Made by a program: the position numbers and the translations under genes. From Candidatus Chloroheliales bacterium (GTDB lineage Bacteria > Chloroflexota > Chloroflexia > QHBQ01): a stretch of DNA of 9,884 nt. A model generated the notes under the pieces. It did no database searches. It saw only the letters and a program-made list of their open reading frames with translations, and was not told the origin of the DNA. Position 1 is the first letter of the stretch. Every line of letters starts with the position of its first letter. Location of the stretch: contig QHBQ01000223.1 in NCBI GenBank assembly GCA_003243865.1, positions 1 through 9,884 of the forward strand, given 5' to 3'. This document shows positions 1 through 5,676 of this stretch, piece by piece.

Positions 1-54
1 GGCCTGCGCCGCACCATAGACTTCTATCGCCAGTACAAGGAACATTACTGGTAA
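1..54 (+). CDS. C-terminal end of a probable NAD-dependent epimerase/dehydratase (partial)
   Basis: The window opens in a reading frame that ends with TAA at 52-54 and encodes GLRRTIDFYRQYKEHYW. Extended-SDR sugar-nucleotide epimerases and dehydratases commonly end with a helix of the form GL-(R/K)-(R/K)-TI-(D/E)-(W/F)-YR, so this is probably the tail of such an enzyme. These enzymes are cytosolic and act on nucleotide sugars with NAD(P). Only 17 residues are visible; the Rossmann fold and the YxxxK active site are outside the window, so the assignment rests on the tail motif alone. The MFS gene starts 5 nt after the stop, which suggests co-transcription. Confidence 0.5.
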   Translation, partial: GLRRTIDFYRQYKEHYW

Positions 55-59
55 TATTC

Positions 60-1262
60 GTGAGACTGAGGACAAGCAAAGATAAGTGGACGATCAGCAG
101 GCGGGCCTTGAACGCCAGCCTGCTGATCAGTTTCATTACCCTGGGGGTGGCCGACGCGTTCCTCGGCCCCGCGCTGGCGCACCTTACCAATCGGTGGGGT
201 GTGGCTCTGGCTGATGGCGGCATATTGTTCACGATGCTCTTCTCCGGCTCGTGCCTGGCAGTGCTGGCGACGAGTAAGCTGCTCGATCGCCTCGGCCTGC
301 AAATGGCTTTGGGTATAAGTTCGTTGTTGCTTGCGGTTGGTCTGATTGGGATGGCGTTTGCCCCAACGCTGGGCATTGCCATCATTGTCTCCCTGGTGCT
401 CGGCCTGGGTGTAGGCGGGCTGGCTGTAGCCCTCAACCTGCTGACCGCTGCGTTGTATCCGGCCACCCCTAACGTCGCGCTCAATATGGTGAACGTCCTC
501 TTCGGCGCGGGGGCGCTGATCGCACCGCTGCTGGTGGGTGCGACTAATGGCATCCCCAGCGGCTTCGAGGTGGCTACCTTCGCCCTGGGCGTGGTCGCGC
601 TGTTGACCACACTCGGTTTCACGCTGCTGCCGCTGCCGGGGCAATATACGCAAGGGGCAGAAGTGGTGCAGGCTCCGGCCCTCCGCACCCTGCTGCGTGA
701 TAGGTACGTTTTTATCTTGACGATTACATTCTTCCTCTACGTCGGAGCGGAGGTGGGTTTCGGCGGCTGGGCTTACAGCTTTGCCACCAGCGGGGCGCAC
801 CTCGATGTGGGGGGCGCGACCCTGATTGTGGATGCTTTCTGGCTCTCCTTCACCCTGGGCAGGATCGGGGCCAGCCTGGTCGCCCGCTTCATTACCGCCC
901 GCACGATGGTGATTGGCGGCGCGGCGCTGGCGGCAGGCGGCGGATTGGTGGTCGCCCTCTTCAACTTCAGTCCCGTGCTGCTGTTTATCGGCGCAGTGCT
1001 GGTTGGGGTTGGCTGCGCTCCGGTGTTCCCCACCTCGTTCGCGTTGGCAACGATGTATCGCTCCGATTGGGCCGCCTCAGCATCAAGCATCGGCGTGCTG
1101 GGTGGCACGCTGGGCGCGGCAATCCTGCCCTTCATCCAGGGGCAGGTGCTGGCGTACTGGGGCGTGGCTGCTGGAGCCAGCTTTACTGTGCTATTGCTGC
1201 TGACGATCGTCGGGTTGCAACTTGGTGGGCGGCCCGCGCCACTTCAGGCCCCCACCCACTAG
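60..1262 (+). CDS. MFS transporter, fucose-permease (FHS)-like
   Basis: This encodes a 400-residue integral membrane protein with about 12 hydrophobic helices in two halves, split by a polar loop near residues 193-215. The loop between helices 2 and 3 carries the MFS signature remnant LLDRLG (about 74-79). The stretch LNMVNVLFGAGALIAPLL (141-158) resembles the helix-5 region of fucose/galactose:H+ symporter-like carriers, and FLYVGAEVGFGGW (225-237) and VGCAPVFPTSFALA (317-330) are typical of the same group. The probable role is proton-coupled uptake or export of a sugar or other small solute; the substrate cannot be read from the sequence. The GTG start at 60 lies 5 nt after the preceding stop but has no clear Shine-Dalgarno. 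A TTG at 108, just before helix 1, is the alternative. The length is normal for the family and the gene is intact. Confidence 0.85.
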   Translation: MRLRTSKDKWTISRRALNASLLISFITLGVADAFLGPALAHLTNRWGVALADGGILFTMLFSGSCLAVLATSKLLDRLGLQMALGISSLLLAVGLIGMAFAPTLGIAIIVSLVLGLGVGGLAVALNLLTAALYPATPNVALNMVNVLFGAGALIAPLLVGATNGIPSGFEVATFALGVVALLTTLGFTLLPLPGQYTQGAEVVQAPALRTLLRDRYVFILTITFFLYVGAEVGFGGWAYSFATSGAHLDVGGATLIVDAFWLSFTLGRIGASLVARFITARTMVIGGAALAAGGGLVVALFNFSPVLLFIGAVLVGVGCAPVFPTSFALATMYRSDWAASASSIGVLGGTLGAAILPFIQGQVLAYWGVAAGASFTVLLLLTIVGLQLGGRPAPLQAPTH

Positions 1263-1308
1263 TTGAGCCTCTTGCGCCTGTTTTTATGCAACGTCAATGC
1301 GGTAAGTG

Positions 1309-1337
1309 TAGACATCACCCTAATTACTTTGTATAAT
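1309..1337 (+). promoter_or_regulatory. Sigma-70-type promoter for cydAB
   Basis: TAGACA (1309-1314) matches the -35 consensus at five of six positions. It is followed after exactly 17 nt by a perfect -10 box, TATAAT (1332-1337). Initiation would fall near 1344, giving a leader of about 36 nt before the cydA ATG. The promoter lies downstream of the first in-frame start candidates at 1263 and after, which is further evidence that cydA begins at 1380. No clear FNR, Rex or ArcA-type operator was recognised beside it. Confidence 0.7.
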
Positions 1338-1367
1338 TTATCACGAAGTATCGGTGTAATGTTACAT

Positions 1368-1373
1368 AGGAGG
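1368..1373 (+). promoter_or_regulatory. Ribosome binding site of cydA
   Basis: AGGAGG, a perfect Shine-Dalgarno core, sits 6 nt upstream of the ATG at 1380. It decides the cydA start against the longer open frame that begins at 1263. Confidence 0.85.
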
Positions 1374-1379
1374 TTGGCT

Positions 1380-2711
1380 ATGACTGATGTTGTTGCTGCA
1401 AGAGCGCTGACCGCAATCTCGCTTGCTTTTCACATTGTGTTCTCGTCTATTGGCATTGCCCTGCCGCTGCTGATGGTGATTGCCGAGGGACAGTGGCTGC
1501 GCACCAAGAATCAGGCTTACTACAACCTGGCCCGCAAGTGGGCGAAGGCGGCGGCGATTCTGTTCGCCATCGGCGCAGTGTCCGGCACGGCGCTGTCATT
1601 CGAGTTCGGGCTGCTGTGGCCTGGGTTCATGAAGGTAGCGGGTGGGGTCATCGGCCTACCGTTTGGCCTGGAGGGGTTCGCCTTCTTCATCGAGGCCATT
1701 TTCATCGGCATCTACCTCTACGGTTGGGACAGGCTTTCGCCGCGCGCCCACTGGCTGGCGGGCCTGCCGATTGCCCTGGCTGGCCCCATCTCCGGCGGCT
1801 TTATCGTGATGGTCAATGCCTGGATGAACAGCCCCGCTGGTTTTAGCTACGACCCGCAGAGCGGCGCGGTGACTAACGTTGACCCGATTGCGGCGATGTT
1901 CAATCGCGCCTGGCTGCCCAGCGTCATCCACATGACCATCGCCGCCTACCTCGCCACCGGCATTGCGGTTGCCGCCGTCTACGCCTGGGGGATGCTGAAG
2001 GGCAGGCGCGACGATTACCACCGCAAGGCGCTGGCAATCGCCCTCGTCATCACGGTTATCTGCGCCCCGCTGCAATTCATCAGCGGCGACGGCAACGCCC
2101 GCTTCGTGGCCGAGAACCAGACCACCAAGTTCGCGGCGATGGAGGGCCAGTTCCAGACGCAGGCGAACGCGCCGCTACGCATCGGCGGCTTCCCCGACTC
2201 CAAGACCGGCACGACTAACTTTGCGATTGAGATTCCGGGGATGCTCAGTTGGCTGGGCTACGGCAACACCGGCGCAGTGGTCAAGGGGCTGAACGATGTG
2301 CCACTGGAGTTGCGCCCCGCCACTGAGATCACCCACCCCGCCTTCCAGATCATGGTCGGCAGCGGCACGATTTTGCTGCTGGTTGCCCTGTGGGCGCTCG
2401 TCTTCGTCTGGCGTAAGCGGCGGGTGCCAGACGGCAAGTGGCTGCTGCGGGCCATTCTAGTCAGCGGGCCGCTTGGCTTCATCGCCATCGAGGCGGGTTG
2501 GGTACTAACCGAACTGGGCCGCCAGCCGTTCATCATCTACAACGTGATGCGCACCGCTGATGCCGTGACGACCGCGCCCGGCCTGGTTGTCTACCTTGTC
2601 ACCTTCGTGGCGCTCTATCTGCTGCTTGCCGCGATGGTCATCTGGTTCCTGAGCCGTATGGCCGGTGAGTCAGTGGCGCGGGAGGAGGGCAGCAGCCTTG
2701 CCACCGCTTAA
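1380..2711 (+). CDS. cydA: Cytochrome bd quinol oxidase subunit I (CydA), short Q-loop type
   Basis: CydA is the quinol-oxidising, haem-bearing subunit of the cytochrome bd terminal oxidase, which reduces O2 to water in the cytoplasmic membrane without pumping protons. The 443-residue protein has about nine membrane helices. The expected ligands are present: H18 (E. coli H19, high-spin haem), E98 and E105 in GLEGFAFFIEA (E. coli E99/E107), H184 and M325 (E. coli H186/M393, haem b558), and E378 just before the GRQP motif. The quinol-binding loop keeps K250 and E255 (E. coli K252/E257) but is short, placing the protein in the short-Q-loop subfamily. The motif reads GRQPF (380-384) instead of the usual GRQPW. 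The start at 1380 is fixed by AGGAGG and the promoter; the frame stays open back to 1263. cydB overlaps its 3' end. Confidence 0.96.
   Translation: MTDVVAARALTAISLAFHIVFSSIGIALPLLMVIAEGQWLRTKNQAYYNLARKWAKAAAILFAIGAVSGTALSFEFGLLWPGFMKVAGGVIGLPFGLEGFAFFIEAIFIGIYLYGWDRLSPRAHWLAGLPIALAGPISGGFIVMVNAWMNSPAGFSYDPQSGAVTNVDPIAAMFNRAWLPSVIHMTIAAYLATGIAVAAVYAWGMLKGRRDDYHRKALAIALVITVICAPLQFISGDGNARFVAENQTTKFAAMEGQFQTQANAPLRIGGFPDSKTGTTNFAIEIPGMLSWLGYGNTGAVVKGLNDVPLELRPATEITHPAFQIMVGSGTILLLVALWALVFVWRKRRVPDGKWLLRAILVSGPLGFIAIEAGWVLTELGRQPFIIYNVMRTADAVTTAPGLVVYLVTFVALYLLLAAMVIWFLSRMAGESVAREEGSSLATA
2681..2689 (+). promoter_or_regulatory. Ribosome binding site of cydB, inside cydA
   Basis: GGAGGAGGG lies within the last codons of cydA and ends 8 nt before the TTG at 2698. 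It is the strongest Shine-Dalgarno near the cydB N-terminus. It favours that TTG over the GTG at 2665, which would place an unusual arginine-rich leader before the first membrane helix. Confidence 0.7.
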
Positions 2712-3717
2712 CTACATTGCCGCCGGGGTAATCGTTATTTCGCTTACCCTCTATGCGGTGCTGGGCGGGGCCGACTTCGGTGGCGGGGTGTGGGACGCGC
2801 TGGCGAGCGGCCCGCGTGCAAAGGAGCAACGCCGCGCCGTCGCCGAGGCGATGGGGCCAGTGTGGGAGGCCAACCACGTCTGGCTGATTATCGTCATCGT
2901 GCTGCTATTCGTCTGCTTCGCGCCCGCGTTCGCTGCCCTATTCACCGCCCTGAATGTGCCACTCAGTATCGCGCTGGTCGGCATCATGTTGCGCGGCTCG
3001 GCGTTCGTCTTCCGCGCGCATGGGGCAAAGGTAACCGGCGAGGTCAGCCTCTGGGGTGTGGTCTTTAGCGCGGCAAGCATCATCACGCCGGTGCTGCTCG
3101 GCAGTTGCTTTGGCGCGATCGTCAGCGGCAACATCCGCGTTGACCCCAAAACTGGCGCGGTCAACGACTATCTCGCCTGGTTCGCGCCCTACCCGCTGCT
3201 GCTCGGCCTGCTGGCGCTGGCGATCTGCGCCTACCTCGCGGCCGTCTACCTCACCCTGGAGACAAAGGGTGAGTTGCAGGAGGACTTCCGCAAGCGGGCG
3301 ATTGGCGCATGGCTGGCATCGGTCATCCTCGCCACTATCGCCCTGCCGCTGTCGGCCAGCGCCGCGCCGCGCATCTGGGGCGGGCTAACCAGCGGCTTCG
3401 GCCTTGCGCTGGTGCCAGCAGCGGTAATCATCGGTGCGGTCGCAGTCATCGCCGTCTGGCAGCGCCGCTACGGCTTTGCCCGCATCGCTGGCGTTGCCCA
3501 GGTGGCCCTGATCATCGGGGGCTGGGCGCTGGCGCAGTCGCCCTACCTGCTCTACCCCGACATCACGATTGACAACTCGGCCTCGGCCAACTCGATCATC
3601 CTGGCGATGCTGATCTCCCTGGCCATCGGCGCAGTGGTGTTGTTGCCCTCGATGTGGCTGCTTTATTCGATGTTCAAGGGCCACAATCCCGCCGCTGCTC
3701 CTGCTAGTGAGGAGTGA
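2698..3717 (+). CDS. cydB: Cytochrome bd quinol oxidase subunit II (CydB)
   Basis: CydB is the second core membrane subunit of the bd oxidase; it stabilises the haems in CydA and forms part of the O2/proton routes. The 339-residue product has about eight hydrophobic helices. It begins with the hallmark first helix containing GGADFGGGVWD (23-33), followed by PVWEANHVWL (54-63). That form is usual in short-Q-loop and CIO-type oxidases, where E. coli has Asp-Gly-Asn-Glu instead. I chose the TTG start at 2698 because GGAGGAGGG precedes it by 8 nt. It overlaps the cydA stop by 14 nt, implying coupled translation and equal subunit output. An alternative GTG at 2665 would add 11 residues. The TGA stop lies inside a heptamer repeat. 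No small CydX-like frame or cydDC assembly genes follow. Confidence 0.95.
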   Translation: MPPLNYIAAGVIVISLTLYAVLGGADFGGGVWDALASGPRAKEQRRAVAEAMGPVWEANHVWLIIVIVLLFVCFAPAFAALFTALNVPLSIALVGIMLRGSAFVFRAHGAKVTGEVSLWGVVFSAASIITPVLLGSCFGAIVSGNIRVDPKTGAVNDYLAWFAPYPLLLGLLALAICAYLAAVYLTLETKGELQEDFRKRAIGAWLASVILATIALPLSASAAPRIWGGLTSGFGLALVPAAVIIGAVAVIAVWQRRYGFARIAGVAQVALIIGGWALAQSPYLLYPDITIDNSASANSIILAMLISLAIGAVVLLPSMWLLYSMFKGHNPAAAPASEE

Positions 3718-3826
3718 GGAGTGAAGGATGGGTAGCGAACCTGCAAGCAGACAAGTTGCAAGCTATACAGTAACACGGATAGCACTGATGTGCGCTCCTA
3801 CGGCATTACATTCCTCACTCCTCACT
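3706..3826. repeat. Inverted heptamer repeat between convergent genes, possible two-way terminator
   Basis: AGTGAGGAGTGAGGA at 3706-3720 is perfectly complementary to 3812-3826. Each arm is made of the tandem heptamer GTGAGGA, two copies per arm, with a degenerate third copy (GTGAAGG) at 3721-3727. Three further pairs, one of them G-U, could extend the stem in RNA, leaving a loop of about 85 nt. The cydB stop (3715-3717) lies in the left arm, and the stop of the opposing YbaK gene (3828-3826) touches the right arm. Either transcript could fold here, so a shared terminator or a 3'-end protecting stem is possible, but there is no U-tract and the loop is long. The 3718-3825 gap holds no gene I can support. 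Confidence 0.6.
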
Positions 3827-4164
3827 CATAACTTCTTTACCGCCTTCTCCCACTGCTCGCGGCGCTTGAGGCGGGCGTTATGCTCCTGCACCCGCTGGTA
3901 TTCGCGCAGCCCAGCATAGCCGACGATGACGTAGGGCCACGCGCCGTAGCGCTTCAGGTCGGCGATCAGGTTGGCGAGGATGCGCAGCAGGGCAACGGGC
4001 GCGAATATCCCCAGCGCCTTGCTGCCCTGCAACCCACCGCTCTGCTGCACCTTGGTGCGCTGCTCGGCATCGTAGACCTTCGCGCCCTTCTTCTGGCGAG
4101 CCTTTTCGTGCTTCTCGCGCTCTTTAAGTTGCTGTTGGATTTGCTTGTCAAGTTTGGTTTGCAT
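3826..4164 (-). other. Possible independent 112-residue membrane-associated protein within the YbaK frame
   Basis: An in-frame ATG at 4164-4162 begins exactly where the palindromic repeat ends, and GGGAG, supplied by the repeat, precedes it by 6 nt. Translation from here would give a 112-residue protein with a charged, Gln/Lys/Glu-rich N-terminal helix, one or two hydrophobic segments in the middle (ALGIFAPVALLRILANLI, WPYVIVGYAGL) and a basic C-terminus. I recognise no family. It could be the original downstream gene, now reading in frame with ybaK, or simply the C-terminal part of a longer protein. The sequence cannot decide between these. Confidence 0.4.
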
Positions 4165-4701
4165 TGCTCTCTCCCTCACCCTAACCCTCTCCCCACCAGG
4201 GGAGAGGGGATATAATTGCTCTTTTATATCTGCAACAATCGCGCCACTAATTCGCTGCAAGTCACGGCTGCTGATCGCGAACGCGGTGTTCGGCGTGCCA
4301 GCGGCGGGGTAGATGGTTTCGTGCTTCAATAGGTCTTCGTCCATGTATATTGGCAGCACGATGGGGTGGCCGACCGGCGCGACGCCGCCGATGGCGTAGC
4401 TGGTGGCCGCCCGCACCGCCTCGGCGTCGGCCTTGCCCACCGGCTTGCCGAGCAGGGCAGCCAGCTTGTCAGTGTCTACGCGGTTCGCGCCGGAAGCCAG
4501 CACCATCACCAGCCCATCACCCGCGCTGAAGACCAGCGACTTGGCGATCTGAGCAAGGTCGCAGCCAATCAAGGCGGCGGCTTGCTCTGCGGTTCGAGCC
4601 TCCGAGTCGTGGCGGATGATCTCGATGTCCAGCCCGGCTTCGCGTAGCGCGTTCATCACCCGAATATTCGCCTGTTTTGGTACCCAGGTAGAGTTAGGCA
4701 A
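3826..4701 (-). CDS. YbaK/EbsC-type aminoacyl-tRNA deacylase with an extra C-terminal tail
   Basis: Residues about 10-161 form a YbaK/ProX-like domain. This family hydrolyses mischarged aminoacyl-tRNA in trans, such as Cys- or Ala-tRNAPro, in the cytosol. Visible marks are RTAEQAAALIGC, the conserved lysine in QIAKSLVF (K54), ASGANRVD (about 69-76) and YAIGGVAPVGHP. Family members normally end near residue 160. Here the frame runs on through a GC palindrome that encodes SPGGERVRVRER (167-178) into a 112-residue tail: a Lys/Glu/Gln-rich, probably helical segment, then a hydrophobic stretch (ALGIFAPVALLRILANLI and WPYVIVGYAGL), then a basic end. I do not recognise the tail; it may be a separate gene starting at ATG 4164. 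The TTG at 4701 is preferred because GAGGA lies 5 nt upstream; the TTG at 4713 is the alternative. It follows the 115-residue gene by 8 nt, so the two are probably one operon. Confidence 0.8.
   Translation of the reverse strand: MPNSTWVPKQANIRVMNALREAGLDIEIIRHDSEARTAEQAAALIGCDLAQIAKSLVFSAGDGLVMVLASGANRVDTDKLAALLGKPVGKADAEAVRAATSYAIGGVAPVGHPIVLPIYMDEDLLKHETIYPAAGTPNTAFAISSRDLQRISGAIVADIKEQLYPLSPGGERVRVRERAMQTKLDKQIQQQLKEREKHEKARQKKGAKVYDAEQRTKVQQSGGLQGSKALGIFAPVALLRILANLIADLKRYGAWPYVIVGYAGLREYQRVQEHNARLKRREQWEKAVKKL
4168..4208. repeat. GC palindrome lying in frame inside the YbaK-tail gene
   Basis: CCCTCTCCCC (4185-4194), the loop ACCA, and the exact complement GGGGAGAGGG (4199-4208) form a perfect 10-bp hairpin. 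It is flanked on one side by CTCTCTCCCTCACCCTAA-like sequence (from about 4168). This looks like a dispersed intergenic repeat: read on the minus strand in this frame it gives SPGGERVRVRER, a translation often seen when such repeats are called as protein. Its position at the normal end of a YbaK domain suggests insertion at or just before the old stop codon. Confidence 0.65.
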
Positions 4702-4709
4702 TTTGTTCC

Positions 4710-5057
4710 TCAAGCAGCAAGCGTGTCGTCAACGCCGACAGTGCGGCGGCGGAAGGCGACCTCGGCGGCCTGCACGTCGCCAGCGAGGCTGACTTCGACC
4801 ATCAGGCCGATGCAGTAGTAGCGTTGCTCATCTAGGCCATCGGCGGCCCAGCGTATAATCTCGGCCTTGTGCTGCATAATCGCGTCGCCGATGCGCATCT
4901 CGCCAGCGTGCTGGTAGAGCAACGCGCTGAGGGTATGTTCGCCCATCCGCACCACCAGCACCGGCTCACTCTCGTCTGGCTCCTCGCCCAGCCGATAGGC
5001 TTTGACGTTATCGAGCGGCTCGTAGATCGTCCACTTTTCGTTGTCTGCTGGCAACAT
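4710..5057 (-). CDS. Hypothetical protein, 115 residues
   Basis: I do not recognise the family. The product is soluble-looking and acidic, with no signal peptide or membrane helix. It has a mixed strand/helix pattern and one clear hydrophobic-charged helix (IGDAIMQHKAEIIRWAADGLDEQ, in two parts around residues 56-78), followed by a strand-like YYCIGLMVEVSLAG. The ATG at 5057 has GAGGAG 11 nt upstream, a slightly long spacing. It lies 40 nt after the Ddn-like gene and 8 nt before the TTG start of the YbaK gene, all on one strand, so it is probably the middle gene of a three-gene operon. Its tight setting and codon use like its neighbours support a real gene. Confidence 0.65.
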   Translation of the reverse strand: MLPADNEKWTIYEPLDNVKAYRLGEEPDESEPVLVVRMGEHTLSALLYQHAGEMRIGDAIMQHKAEIIRWAADGLDEQRYYCIGLMVEVSLAGDVQAAEVAFRRRTVGVDDTLAA

Positions 5058-5097
5058 ATCGCTTAAAGCTCCTCACAGGGTGGGCCACCGCTTGCCC

Positions 5098-5514
5098 CTA
5101 CATTCTCTCCAATATCACCAGCGGTATCTCGCGGATACCTTGCGTCACCTCTTGGTACTTGGCATAGCCAGGAGAGTTCTTCACCACCATCGGCCACAAT
5201 CTGGCCCGCCCCTCGGTGGTTGCGGTGCGGGCGGTCATCTTGTAGTCCTTGCCCTTGATATTCACTGATACCTGCGGGTTGGCGGTCAGGTTGAAGTACC
5301 AATCGGGATGCTGAGGCGCGCCGCCCTTGGAGGCGACAACGACGATGTTTTCGCCATCGCGCATATATCCCAGGGTGTGGGCGCGCGGCTGGCCGCTCTT
5401 GCGCCCAGTGGTGGTAAGAATCAGCACGTTTAGGCCTGCCATCCTGCTGATGAGGCGTCCGCCAGAGACGCGATAGATAAATCGCATCGTCCCATCGACC
5501 ATCTTCATCATCAT
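5098..5514 (-). CDS. Ddn-like nitroreductase family deazaflavin (F420)-dependent oxidoreductase
   Basis: The protein belongs to the split-beta-barrel family of mycobacterial Ddn, whose members use reduced F420 to reduce quinones, nitro compounds or other acceptors. The 138-residue product shows the family landmarks in order: VLILTTTGRKSGQPR (30-44, contacts the cofactor in the family), GGAPQHPDWYFNLTANP (64-80), and PGYAKYQEVT with IREIPLVIL near the end (115-135). The N-terminal helix RFIYRVSGGRL matches usual members. I placed the start at ATG 5514 because homologues begin just before this helix. The frame is open to a TTG at 5580, which would add 22 polar residues; neither start has a strong Shine-Dalgarno. 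Its presence suggests the host makes F420, but no F420 biosynthesis gene is in the window. It is probably co-transcribed with the two genes that follow. Confidence 0.85.
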   Translation of the reverse strand: MMMKMVDGTMRFIYRVSGGRLISRMAGLNVLILTTTGRKSGQPRAHTLGYMRDGENIVVVASKGGAPQHPDWYFNLTANPQVSVNIKGKDYKMTARTATTEGRARLWPMVVKNSPGYAKYQEVTQGIREIPLVILERM

Positions 5515-5656
5515 CTGGGCCAAGCCTGAAGGTCCAGCTTTCGAGTTTGCCCTCTTATTCCCTACCTTTCTATAGCGCAAATGCGCCCAATGATAGTAGC
5601 GCCGTACTCCACTCCCATCAGGAGAGGTAGTGCGGCGCCACTCGCTCCCCCACCAG

Positions 5657-5674
5657 CCTCCCCCTTTGGGGAGG
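5657..5674. terminator. GC hairpin just downstream of the mutase gene
   Basis: CCTCCCC (5657-5663) and GGGGAGG (5668-5674) are perfect complements around a 4-nt loop, immediately after the mutase stop on the minus strand (5679-5677). It could end or protect the mutase transcript. There is no U-run, so an intrinsic terminator is not certain. It is similar in style, though not in sequence, to the palindromes at 4185-4208 and 7410-7562 and may be another dispersed repeat. The rest of the 5515-5676 interval shows nothing I can name. Confidence 0.4.
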
Positions 5675-5676
5675 GG

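Noticed and set aside
45..800. 251-codon minus-strand frame opposite the MFS gene
   Set aside because: Its Gln/Arg/His-rich translation has no domain, and it is the mirror of a clear membrane protein gene.
1245..1285. Terminator after the MFS gene (CAGGC ... GCCTG followed by TTTTT)
   Set aside because: The stem is only 5 bp around a loop of 26 nt. The T-run is suggestive, but the structure is too weak to annotate.
1338..1360. Dyad TTATCAC ... GGTGTAA in the cydA leader as an operator
   Set aside because: The half-sites match only with a one-base shift and do not fit known FNR, Rex or ArcA sites.
1263..1379. N-terminal extension of cydA from TTG 1263
   Set aside because: The promoter and AGGAGG site lie inside or after this stretch, and CydA proteins begin just before the haem-ligand helix, as from ATG 1380.
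3718..3825. Small CydX-like gene after cydB
   Set aside because: No short frame with a start, ribosome site and single hydrophobic helix is present; the interval is short and occupied by the inverted repeat.
4710..4713. TTG 4713 start of the YbaK gene overlapping the previous stop
   Set aside because: It is possible, but the GAGGA at 4711-4707 is correctly spaced for TTG 4701 and would be inside the coding sequence if 4713 were used.
5515..5580. 22-residue N-terminal extension of the Ddn-like protein from TTG 5580
   Set aside because: There is no Shine-Dalgarno before it, and the added residues are polar and not typical of the family, although the upstream start cannot be excluded.
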